Shown one piece after another: positions 56,959-64,000 of a DNA stretch of 64,000 nucleotides. Source of the DNA: Bacteroidales bacterium (lineage in GTDB: Bacteria > Bacteroidota > Bacteroidia > Bacteroidales > Tenuifilaceae); the NCBI GenBank assembly GCA_011045955.1, contig DSBV01000126.1, positions 1 through 64,000 on the forward strand, in the 5' to 3' direction. The notes beneath the pieces are model-generated. The model worked only from the letters and a program-made list of their open reading frames with translations, ran no database searches and had not been told where the DNA came from. A program made the position numbers and the translations under genes. Every line of letters starts with the position of its first letter. The first letter of the stretch is position 1.

Positions 56959-57753
56959 TTAAACTGACTCGTTTTGGATATCCTCGTTCGGTGTACCTCC
57001 CTTTAGTTTATCGCTTTTTAGTTCGCCTTCGGCAATGTTAATGCCTTGCATAGAGGCTTGCTGTTCAGCTTCCTTTTTCGATTGGCCTATTCCTCGGCCA
57101 ATCTCCTTCCCATTCCAGAGTAGTATGGCCTCAAATTGTGGCTTTTGCTTATTATCGCCGCAATCGTGGGTATCAAAAGCTACCTTTATGTGCAGCTTTT
57201 GGGCAATTTCCAGAATACGGCTCTTGTAATCGTGCTCAGTACTTTCAAGTTCTTCAAGGTTGATATGGCGTCGGAGGAAGTTGTTTACCACCACATCGCT
57301 GGTGAATTTGAATCCCTTATCTATGAACATAGCACCCACAATAGCTTCCAGTGCGTTCCCGTAAATATACTTTTGGTGGTTAAGGGCACCATTATTTACC
57401 TTCACCACCTCAGGAAGCCCTATACTGATTGCAAGCTGGTTCATGTTGTTCCGGCTAACTATTTTTGATCGCATTTTAGTGAGGAAACCTTCGTCGCTAT
57501 TGCGGAATTCTGCAAATAGGTAGTCGGCTACAATGGCATCGAGGATGGCATCGCCAAGGTATTCCAACCTTTCATTATCAACCTTTTGGCCAGGCGATAT
57601 AATAAGAGAAACTGACCTGTGAACCAGAGCCAGCTTGTAAACATCCAGATTATCAGGGGCAAACCCCAAAATTTTTTTAAGATTCTGATAAAATTCTTTA
57701 TCGGCGGCCGTTAAGCGTAACCGACGTATGGGTTTACTTAAGAATTTTAACAC
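56959..57753 (-). CDS. rnc: Ribonuclease III
   Basis: A 264-residue double-strand RNA endonuclease. The catalytic signature is NERLEYLGDAILDAIVADYLF, the second acidic site is GNALEAIVGAMFIDKGF, and the C-terminal dsRBD is YKSRILEIAQKLHIKVAFDTH...GIGQSKKEAEQQASMQGI. It starts 9 bases after fabF on the minus strand in the common acpP-fabF-rnc order. Confidence 0.95.
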   Translation of the reverse strand: MLKFLSKPIRRLRLTAADKEFYQNLKKILGFAPDNLDVYKLALVHRSVSLIISPGQKVDNERLEYLGDAILDAIVADYLFAEFRNSDEGFLTKMRSKIVSRNNMNQLAISIGLPEVVKVNNGALNHQKYIYGNALEAIVGAMFIDKGFKFTSDVVVNNFLRRHINLEELESTEHDYKSRILEIAQKLHIKVAFDTHDCGDNKQKPQFEAILLWNGKEIGRGIGQSKKEAEQQASMQGINIAEGELKSDKLKGGTPNEDIQNESV

Positions 57754-57762
57754 GTTGAAATA

Positions 57763-59010
57763 CTACATCTTTTTAACGATGATGGATGCGTTATGCCCAC
57801 CAAAACCGAAGGTGTTACTTAAAGCAGCACGAACAGTTCGCTTTTGCGCAACATTTGGTGTTAGGTTAAGCTTGCTGTCAATTTCAGGATCAACCTCATT
57901 TAGGTTGATGGTCGGTGGTATTACATCTTTATAAACGGCCATAACAGCAGCAAGAGCATCAATGGCACCGGCAGCACCAAGCAGGTGGCCCGTCATCGAT
58001 TTTGTTGAACTAATGTTTAACTTGTAGGCATGCTCACCAAAAACCTGGATAATGGCTTTTGCTTCGGCAATATCGCCAAGCGGAGTAGCTGTACCGTGAA
58101 CGTTAATGTAATCGATATCCTCAGGTTTCATGCCAGCATCGCGTAAGGCATTTTCCATAACCTTACGGGCACCAAACCCCTCGGGGTGAGGTGCTGTCAG
58201 ATGGTAAGCATCGGCCGACATACCGCCGCCTGCCAGCTCACAGTAAATCTTAGCCCCACGGGCTTTAGCATGCTCATACTCTTCCAGGATAAAGCAACCT
58301 GCACCTTCGCCCATTACAAAACCGTCACGGGTTGCATCGAACGGACGCGATGCGGTTTTGTATTCGTCGTTATTTGTTGATAACGCTTGTAGTGCGTTAA
58401 ATCCTGCTACACCTACCTCGTTAACTGAGGCCTCGGAACCCCCGGTAATTACCACGTTAGCCTTGCCAGTTCGGATTACATCGAGAGCACAAATAATGCC
58501 GTTGGTTGCCGATGCGCAAGCCGATACGGTAGAGAAGTTTGGTCCACGGAAACCGTACTTCATGGATATATGCCCGGCTGCTATGTCGGCAATCATTCGG
58601 GGTATGAAAAAGGGGCTAAATCGGGGTGTTCCATCACCACCGAAATAGCCTCTCATTTCCTCGGTAAGGGCTTGTAACCCCCCTATACCCGATGCCCAAA
58701 TCACTCCGGCCATATCGAGGTCAATGGCCTCGGGGTTAAGACCTGAATCCTTCATGGCTTCTTCAACTGCCACCAGCGCAAATTGTGTGTAAGGATCGAG
58801 CTTTTTAACCTCTTTGCGATCGAAGTAGTTATTTGGGTCAAAATTCTTTACCATGCAGGCAAATTTGGTTTTGAACTTCGACGTGTCGAAACTTGTGATA
58901 AGTTCACAACCACTAACTCCATTCTCGAGGTTGACCCAGTACTCCTGGATGTTATTCCCAAGGGGGTTAATGGTTCCAATACCTGTTACAACAACACGTT
59001 TCATTTCCAT
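57763..59010 (-). CDS. fabF: Beta-ketoacyl-ACP synthase II
   Basis: A 415-residue condensing enzyme for fatty acid elongation. Cys-His-His triad: STVSACASATNGI, INVHGTATPLGD, and STKSMTGHLLGAAGAI. Start ATG at 59010 (MEMKRVVVTGIG) or two codons later. It follows acpP by 49 bases. Confidence 0.96.
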   Translation of the reverse strand: MEMKRVVVTGIGTINPLGNNIQEYWVNLENGVSGCELITSFDTSKFKTKFACMVKNFDPNNYFDRKEVKKLDPYTQFALVAVEEAMKDSGLNPEAIDLDMAGVIWASGIGGLQALTEEMRGYFGGDGTPRFSPFFIPRMIADIAAGHISMKYGFRGPNFSTVSACASATNGIICALDVIRTGKANVVITGGSEASVNEVGVAGFNALQALSTNNDEYKTASRPFDATRDGFVMGEGAGCFILEEYEHAKARGAKIYCELAGGGMSADAYHLTAPHPEGFGARKVMENALRDAGMKPEDIDYINVHGTATPLGDIAEAKAIIQVFGEHAYKLNISSTKSMTGHLLGAAGAIDALAAVMAVYKDVIPPTINLNEVDPEIDSKLNLTPNVAQKRTVRAALSNTFGFGGHNASIIVKKM

Positions 59011-59059
59011 AAAAGTGAGTTTTAGTTAAAACCAAATTTGCCTTACGGTTAATAATTAA

Positions 59060-59296
59060 TTACTTGCTGTGCTCTTCAATGTACTTGATAGCATCACCAA
59101 CGGTGCTGATCTTTTCAGCTTCCTCATCGGGAATAGAAAGGTTGAATTCCTTTTCGAATTCCATAATCAGCTCAACGGTGTCAAGTGAATCGGCACCAAG
59201 ATCGTTGGTAAAACTAGCTTCAGGAGTTACTTCGTTCTCATCCACTCCAAGCTTGTCAACAATGATCGACTTAACTCTAGTTGCAATGTCTGACAT
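59060..59296 (-). CDS. acpP: Acyl carrier protein
   Basis: A 78-residue acidic protein with the phosphopantetheine Ser in [16 protein letters not shown]. Heads the acpP-fabF-rnc cluster. Confidence 0.98.
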   Translation of the reverse strand: MSDIATRVKSIIVDKLGVDENEVTPEASFTNDLGADSLDTVELIMEFEKEFNLSIPDEEAEKISTVGDAIKYIEEHSK

Positions 59297-59386
59297 AGTT
59301 TTAAAATTTAGTTAGTAAATTGAGTTTTCATATCACAAAGAAATACTTATTTTCACCTGAAAACAAATCAGATGTCAAAAACGTGG

Positions 59387-59394
59387 CAAAAGTA
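59387..59394 (-). promoter_or_regulatory. Possible -7 box upstream of acpP
   Basis: TACTTTTG on the minus strand, exact TAnnTTTG, about 90 bases before the acpP start; no TTTG at -33. Confidence 0.4.
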
Positions 59395-59474
59395 ATTTTT
59401 TTGTTCATATTTTTGACGCTTGTTAACAATTTTTTTTTGACAGTCGTTTAAATTGATGTTTTATTTTATTGATT

Positions 59475-60044
59475 ATGTGCAACATAGCAATTTTTGCATC
59501 GGGATCGGGTTCTAACGCCGAGAATCTTGCCAAACACTTTTTGCCTAATCCTAAGGTTAAAATTACACTTACCGCCTCAGAAAACCCAAATGCATTTGTG
59601 CTGCAAAGAGCCAAGCGTTTAGGAATACCAACATATAGTTTTACCATGAATGAGCTCAGGAATGGGATAGTGCTGAGTAAGTTAATTGAGCAAAAAATTG
59701 ATTTTATTGCATTGGCTGGCTTTTTGAAAATGGTTCCCGTTGATATGGTCAGGCATTTCAACAACCGCATTGTGAATATCCATCCCGCACTACTTCCCAA
59801 GTATGGCGGTAAGGGCATGTATGGCGATAGGGTTCATAAAGCGGTTATTGCAGCGGGGGAAACGGAATCGGGGATAACCATTCACCATGTAAATGAACAC
59901 TACGATGAGGGCGATATAATTTTTCAGGCAAGCTGCCCGGTTTTACCCAACGATACACCCGAAACCCTGGCTCAAAGGGTACATGAACTTGAATGGCTGT
60001 ATTACCCTAAAGTCATTGAAACACTTTTAGAGAAATTGGGTTAG
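59475..60044 (+). CDS. purN: Phosphoribosylglycinamide formyltransferase
   Basis: A 189-residue enzyme transferring a formyl group from 10-formyl-THF to GAR in purine synthesis. IAIFASGSGSNAENLAKHF binds the phosphate, and NIHPALLPKYGGKGMYGDRVHKAVI holds the Asn/His of the active site, with DEGDIIFQ completing it. The ATG at 59475 is preferred to the TTG two codons earlier. Its stop codon overlaps the stop of the convergent gene (TTAG). Confidence 0.94.
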   Translation: MCNIAIFASGSGSNAENLAKHFLPNPKVKITLTASENPNAFVLQRAKRLGIPTYSFTMNELRNGIVLSKLIEQKIDFIALAGFLKMVPVDMVRHFNNRIVNIHPALLPKYGGKGMYGDRVHKAVIAAGETESGITIHHVNEHYDEGDIIFQASCPVLPNDTPETLAQRVHELEWLYYPKVIETLLEKLG

Positions 60045-60727
60045 TCCTCAAGGATACGTTTCCCAAAGTTTACATGCAAACCAAGCGAGATGGTTACTAA
60101 TTGATTATCCCAGTACCGTTGGTCGTAGCCACGGAGAGGGAATGAAAAACCAAAACATCCCACAAGTCGAATACTCTTGTAACCAATCTTACCCACAATT
60201 CCGGGTTCGTAGAACCAGTTTCTTTGAGGGCCAATGTCAACCAACGACAGTCGGTTTACCACGCTGAAGTCGAGCCAGTCGTTACAAAAACCCAAAGCGG
60301 GTTGTATGAACCATCGGCTATAGGTAATGTCGGGTGTCCCGTTCCAGGTGATATTCCTGAAATGGGCAGGAACTTGTCCAACACCTCCTCCTGCATAGAT
60401 TTCGAATATACCCATATCGCTAAATCGCTCGGTGTAACCAACTGCTCCTTCAACAAGAGTTCTTTTTTCTGTTATCTCTGTATCACCCTCAGTTTTTTTA
60501 TCCTGCTGATATTGTCCATTAACCATCAGTCCAATATTATCGGTGGCTGCAATTGCAGTTTGAACTTCAAAACCTGCTGAACCACCCCAAACATTGAGTT
60601 GGGCATCACCCCTGTTACGAAGCAAGGGGCTGTTGAAGGTATTTGGTACATAGGCAATTTTACAGGCTGGTAGTACTAGGAAAAAGGCCAGTAACCTAAA
60701 CAAACTCGCAATGATTTTTTGATTCAT
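60041..60727 (-). CDS. Probable outer-membrane lipoprotein, beta-rich
   Basis: A 228-residue protein starting at MNQKIIASLFRLLAFFLVLPACKIAY, a lipoprotein signal with LPAC lipobox; the 8 residues before it in the ORF track are unlikely. The rest has about eight amphipathic strands (AQLNVWGGSAGFEVQTAIA, NIGLMVNGQYQ, FEIYAGGGVGQV, VTISLGLHVNFGK), suggesting a small barrel or surface-attached beta protein. I do not recognise a characterised family. Confidence 0.65.
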   Translation of the reverse strand: MNQKIIASLFRLLAFFLVLPACKIAYVPNTFNSPLLRNRGDAQLNVWGGSAGFEVQTAIAATDNIGLMVNGQYQQDKKTEGDTEITEKRTLVEGAVGYTERFSDMGIFEIYAGGGVGQVPAHFRNITWNGTPDITYSRWFIQPALGFCNDWLDFSVVNRLSLVDIGPQRNWFYEPGIVGKIGYKSIRLVGCFGFSFPLRGYDQRYWDNQLVTISLGLHVNFGKRILED

Positions 60728-60751
60728 CCTTTCTTGAAGCTTTTTGAGCAA

Positions 60752-61066
60752 GTTAATCTAATACTTTCTATTTGTCAATACTTTATCCAAAACGCCATGA
60801 ATTAAAAAATTCAGCTGGGATATAAAAAAGGGAGGCGGAAACATTTTGAGAGGAACTAAAATCACTTCACGCATTCGTAATAAATTTTTCATGTAGAAAA
60901 AATATATTTAAAAAAGCCCATAAAATGGGCCTTCCAGAGTAAGTCGCTAATTTTTAGTTAAGTTCCCTTATTTTTTTTGCGAATAGAGTTGATTTTTTCA
61001 TTTATTAGATTATATTCGCAAGTGATAAGCCTTTATCGTTCAGAGCAAAACAAATGAGATAGCACT
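60752..61066. other. Intergenic region with a hairpin and a possible promoter
   Basis: A/T-rich, no gene. GCCCAT-aaa-ATGGGC (60916-60930) with an A run on its left would work as a terminator for a minus-strand transcript, although no minus gene ends there. GTTG (60988-60991), 19-base spacer and TATATTCG (61011-61018) is a plausible promoter for the gene at 61067. Confidence 0.45.
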
Positions 61067-61798
61067 ATGCCTTACCGCCGACTGCCAAACACCGATAGTG
61101 CACGTTTGCGTGCGCTTAAAGCAGCCTATAAAATGGGCAAAAGCACCCACCCACAGGAATTAGCCTTTTCGCAGGCAACGTTTTCAAAGGTTGAACTATT
61201 TATAAACTCATTCGAAAAGGCTATAGCGCACTATAAGGCGGCATACGATACCCAGGTTGAACGGAGCAAGGATTACCAGCAACTGGTAAAAAAGGCTAGA
61301 TTATATCTTTCGCATTTTATTCAGGTGGTAAACATGGCAATTGCCCGAGGAGAGCTACAACCAGCAGTGCGTGAACTTTACGGTATGGACATTGATGAAT
61401 CAAAATTACCCTCACTCAATACCGAAAAGGACTTAATTGAATGGGGCAGAAAGATAATTGAAGGTGAAATGGCCCGCACCCGTAAAGGAATGCCCCCAAT
61501 TACCAACCCCACCATTGCTGTTGTTAAGGTGCGCTACGACCAGTTCCTTGAAGCCCATAACTACCAAAAAGTGCTCCAACACAATACCCAGCGTATGCTA
61601 GATGGTCTAAATGAACTCCGCAAAAAAGCTGATGAAATAATCCTAACCATCTGGAACGAAGTGGAGGAACACTTCAAAGACCTTCCGGATGAGGAGCGCA
61701 GGGGAAAAGCTACTGCATACGGTTTGGTTTACGTTTACAGGAAAAACGAAATTAATGGGTTATCGCTACTCGATAACGCTATCCCCCGTTTGTTTTAG
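61067..61798 (+). CDS. Unrecognised helical protein, 243 residues
   Basis: I do not recognise the family. The sequence is soluble, largely helical and charged, with no signal peptide or TM helix. The N-terminus MPYRRLPNTDSARLRALKAAYKMG is basic; coiled-coil-like helices follow (FINSFEKAIAHYKAAYDTQVERSKDYQQL, NQ..QRMLDGLNELRKKADEIILTIWNEVEEHF). The end GKATAYGLVYVYRKNEINGL is beta-like. Codon use looks like its neighbours. Its last 33 bases overlap the 3' end of the convergent CPBP gene. Confidence 0.75.
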   Translation: MPYRRLPNTDSARLRALKAAYKMGKSTHPQELAFSQATFSKVELFINSFEKAIAHYKAAYDTQVERSKDYQQLVKKARLYLSHFIQVVNMAIARGELQPAVRELYGMDIDESKLPSLNTEKDLIEWGRKIIEGEMARTRKGMPPITNPTIAVVKVRYDQFLEAHNYQKVLQHNTQRMLDGLNELRKKADEIILTIWNEVEEHFKDLPDEERRGKATAYGLVYVYRKNEINGLSLLDNAIPRLF

Positions 61799-62683
61799 TT
61801 CGCTGTTCCGTTCAAACTTCCTTTTAATGCTTGCTATAAGCAACGAAGTTACAGCTAGGCTAACAAGCCCAAGTAACCAGAGGTCGCTTAATCCGCCAAT
61901 ATCCTCAATTCTTTCATCAACAGTCCCCATACCAAGTAGCATATAGCCCGTGGCAGCAATAGCATTATTAAAGAAATGAGCAGCAATGGGAACCCAAATG
62001 CTTCCTGTTACCTCCAGTAGGTATCCAAACGCCACCCCCAGGGCAAAACGTGGTATAAATCCTTGAAACTGCATGTGAATGGCACTAAAGAGTGCCGCTG
62101 CAATTATTATCCCTATCCAGCGCGAACGAGTTAGTTCAACAAGCCTCCGTTGAAGTATTCCTCTGAAAATAAGTTCCTCGCCTAAGGCAGGGAGTATGGC
62201 TATAATAAAAATATTTATCAGGTAAACACCAAAATTTTCGGTTATCAGAAATGCTTTTGTAAGAGCCTCGGCCTTCTCTTCCATCTCTACCATCCAATCG
62301 CTCATGGGGAACAGTTGGTTGATGGATGCCAAAAGGTTTATACCCGGTAGCGCGATTAATACAATCAACAAGGTTTTGAGAATGGTATTGAATTTAACCG
62401 TCTGGAAGCCTAAGTAATGCCAAGGTTTTTTTGAAAAAAGAAATGCCGAAAAAATGGCTGGAACTATGAAAATGCCTATGGTTTGAAGGCTTTGTATTAG
62501 TTTTAGAGCATTTATATTGCTTAGGTTGTTTCCTAAAACCACCTGAACTCCCGATACACCAAAAATTAAGCCTAAAAGCAATAATCCAACCAACGAAAAG
62601 ACCACAGAGCTGAAAAAAATGATTGCTCCCAAAATCACCATCTTTCCAATAACTGATTTTGATTCAAAAGACCCATGTTCCAT
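61766..62683 (-). CDS. CPBP family intramembrane metalloprotease
   Basis: A 305-residue membrane protein with about eight TM helices. The start MEHGSFESKSVIGKMVILG is chosen; the 30 residues upstream in the ORF track cross the promoter of dus. CPBP (CAAX-like, Abi) motifs: ALGEELIFRGILQRRLVEL (EExxxR), ALFSAIHMQFQGFIPRFALG (FxxxH) and WVPIAAHFFNNAIAA (HxxxN). Substrate unknown; some relatives act in prenyl processing or bacteriocin immunity. Confidence 0.9.
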   Translation of the reverse strand: MEHGSFESKSVIGKMVILGAIIFFSSVVFSLVGLLLLGLIFGVSGVQVVLGNNLSNINALKLIQSLQTIGIFIVPAIFSAFLFSKKPWHYLGFQTVKFNTILKTLLIVLIALPGINLLASINQLFPMSDWMVEMEEKAEALTKAFLITENFGVYLINIFIIAILPALGEELIFRGILQRRLVELTRSRWIGIIIAAALFSAIHMQFQGFIPRFALGVAFGYLLEVTGSIWVPIAAHFFNNAIAATGYMLLGMGTVDERIEDIGGLSDLWLLGLVSLAVTSLLIASIKRKFERNSELKQTGDSVIE

Positions 62684-62751
62684 AAATAAAAAATTTCTAC
62701 AAAAGTAATTCATATCAGCTTTCACCAAAGACATTAACCGTTTTCTTTTGA

Positions 62752-62759
62752 TATTTTTG
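62752..62759 (+). promoter_or_regulatory. Promoter -7 box of dus
   Basis: TATTTTTG, exact TAnnTTTG, 18 bases before the ATG; no clear -33 box. Confidence 0.5.
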
Positions 62760-62777
62760 CAGCGCAAAACCACAAGA

Positions 62778-63806
62778 ATGAGAATAGGGAGTGTTGAGCT
62801 AGGCGATAAGCCAGTAATGTTGGCGCCAATGGAAGATGTTACCGACCCATCGTTCCGCTACATGTGCAAGCACTTTGGTACCGATATGATGTACACTGAA
62901 TTTATAAATGCCGATGGTCTTATCCGCGATGCCGTAAGCAGCGTGGCAAAACTTAATATATTTGACTACGAACGTCCCATTGGTATTCAGCTTTACGGCC
63001 ATATTATTGAGAGTATGGTTGAGGCTGCCCGGGTTGCTACCGAGGCAAACCCCGATGTTATAGACATTAACTTTGGTTGCCCAGTTAAAAAAATAGCCAA
63101 TCGCGGCGCAGGTTCGGGAATGATGCGCGATGTTCCCAGAATGGTTGAAATGACCCGTCGCATTGTTGAAGCCACCCACATACCGGTTACAGTTAAAACT
63201 CGCCTGGGCTGGGACGACCAAAGTAAAAACATTGTAGAAATCGCCGAGCGCCTTCAGGATGTTGGCATCAAAGCCATAACCATTCATGGTCGCACCCGAG
63301 CTCAGCTTTACACAGGTAAAGCCGATTGGACACTTATAGGCGAGGTAAAAAACAATCCGCGAATGCATATTCCCGTTATTGGCAATGGCGATATCGATGG
63401 CCCCATAAAGGCCAAGGAAATGTTCGACCGCTATGGGATTGATGGGATTATGATTGGACGCGCCACCTACGGCCGCCCATGGATTTTTGCCGAGGTAAAG
63501 CATTACCTTAAAACTGGAGAACTAATGCCCCCCCTCGCAACAGTTCAAAAGGCAGAAATTGCCCGCATGCACTTTGAACGCTCGCTCCAGGTTAAAGGAG
63601 CTAAAACCGGTATGCTTGAAATGCGAAGGCATTTTGGTTCATACTTTAAAGGGCTCCCCCACTTCAAGGAAATCAGGCTAAAACTATTAACCACCCTTGA
63701 CCCCGAGGAGGTTTACTCACTCCTCAACCTAATTATTGAACGCTACGGCGACTATGTGGTTGACGAATCCGTTAACCCTTCGCCCTGGGCCAATAAGCAA
63801 GACTAG
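62778..63806 (+). CDS. tRNA-dihydrouridine synthase (DusB-like)
   Basis: A 342-residue FMN enzyme reducing uridines in the tRNA D-loop. Motifs: VMLAPMEDVTDPSFRYMCK, DINFGCPVKKIANRGAGSGMM with the catalytic Cys, VTVKTRLGWDD, ITIHGRTRAQLYTGKADW and GIMIGRATYGRPWIF. The ATG at 62778 (MRIGSVELGDKPV) replaces an earlier start in the track. Its TAG stop overlaps the TAG stop of polA on the other strand (CTAG). Confidence 0.94.
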   Translation: MRIGSVELGDKPVMLAPMEDVTDPSFRYMCKHFGTDMMYTEFINADGLIRDAVSSVAKLNIFDYERPIGIQLYGHIIESMVEAARVATEANPDVIDINFGCPVKKIANRGAGSGMMRDVPRMVEMTRRIVEATHIPVTVKTRLGWDDQSKNIVEIAERLQDVGIKAITIHGRTRAQLYTGKADWTLIGEVKNNPRMHIPVIGNGDIDGPIKAKEMFDRYGIDGIMIGRATYGRPWIFAEVKHYLKTGELMPPLATVQKAEIARMHFERSLQVKGAKTGMLEMRRHFGSYFKGLPHFKEIRLKLLTTLDPEEVYSLLNLIIERYGDYVVDESVNPSPWANKQD

Positions 63807-64000
63807 TGCGCCTCGAGCCAGTTGCTACCAGTACCAATCTCCACCTCTAGGGGGACACTTAGCGTGGCTGCACCCTCCATGCATTTCTTTACAATTGCTT
63901 TTACTTCATCCAGTTCCGGGCGATAAACATCGAATATCAACTCGTCGTGCACCTGAATTATCATTTTCGACTTTAGCCTGCTACTCTTAAACTCCTCGTG
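63803..64000 (-). CDS. polA: DNA polymerase I, C-terminal fragment
   Basis: Absent from the ORF track because the start is outside the window. Translating the minus strand gives SKMIIQVHDELIFDVYRPEL and ends PLEVEIGTGSNWLEAH. QVHDEL is motif C of family A DNA polymerases with the catalytic Asp, and the ending is the standard PolA C-terminus. Only 65 codons are present. Confidence 0.94.
   Translation of the reverse strand, partial: HEEFKSSRLKSKMIIQVHDELIFDVYRPELDEVKAIVKKCMEGAATLSVPLEVEIGTGSNWLEAH

Noticed and set aside
60916-60930. Hairpin as the end of a small minus-strand RNA
   Set aside because: The stem is only 6 bp and no promoter for such an RNA could be seen; noted only within the intergenic entry.
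62799-63503. 234-residue minus ORF opposite dus
   Set aside because: Antisense shadow of the Dus reading frame.

Overview
The window looks like a chromosomal segment of a Bacteroidota bacterium, most likely of the order Bacteroidales. Evidence: type IX secretion (T9SS) C-terminal domains on two surface proteins (1-738 and 30655-35472); families largely typical of this phylum (DUF3078, DUF6427, DUF177-rpmF-plsX-fabH order, GH3-like acyl-amido synthetase); KdsB for a Gram-negative LPS; and repeated promoters of the Bacteroidota form TTTG-N19/21-TAnnTTTG. Genes use the standard bacterial code. Placement below order is not supported by the sequence alone.

Layout. 1-6.2 kb: C-terminus of a lamin-tail/T9SS protein, alpha/beta hydrolase, dCMP deaminase, S41 protease, DUF3267 membrane protein, Kbl. 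6.3-9.6 kb (minus): deoxynucleoside kinase, GH3 enzyme, DUF3078 protein. 9.7-14.3 kb: TypA, then a ribosome/lipid operon yceD(DUF177)-rpmF-plsX-fabH. 14.35-16.1 kb (minus): a decayed operon of an outer-membrane porin (two in-frame stops) and an FMN-binding protein (frameshift). 16.9-24.5 kb: a signalling block with a Cache-HAMP-GAF-PAS sensor lacking an output domain, a divergent TPR/PP2C phosphatase and a TPR hybrid histidine kinase. 24.5-30.4 kb: YchF, OmpA lipoprotein, Dxs, tRNA-Leu(CAA), an Ldh-family dehydrogenase. 30.6-38.6 kb: a 1605-residue T9SS surface protein, an M28 peptidase and KdsB. 39.1-42 kb (minus): ECF sigma factor, anti-sigma factor and outer-membrane barrel. 42.1-50.3 kb: PurD, DUF6427, exonuclease, a 1277-residue multi-PAS histidine kinase with its response regulator, and CorA. 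51.6-56.9 kb: K+-type membrane pyrophosphatase, two glycosyltransferases and a broken TsaC/Sua5 gene. 57-60 kb: acpP-fabF-rnc (minus) and PurN. 60-64 kb: outer-membrane lipoprotein, an unrecognised 243-residue protein, a CPBP protease, Dus, and the C-terminus of DNA polymerase I, which the ORF track missed.

Two things stand out. First, lesions are concentrated in two loci: two stops and one frameshift in the porin/FMN operon, and one stop plus one homopolymer shift in tsaC, while all other genes read cleanly. Second, at least eight intergenic gaps are built from the same dispersed repeats: three copies of a ~245 bp structured element, short CCCGC/GCGGG hairpins with compensatory changes, CCCGATATATCGGG palindromes and direct-repeat tracts. 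No transposase, CRISPR array, prophage or obvious defence system was seen. Start sites in the ORF track were corrected where the first codon was TTG inside a promoter box or where a later ATG fits the family or signal peptide better.
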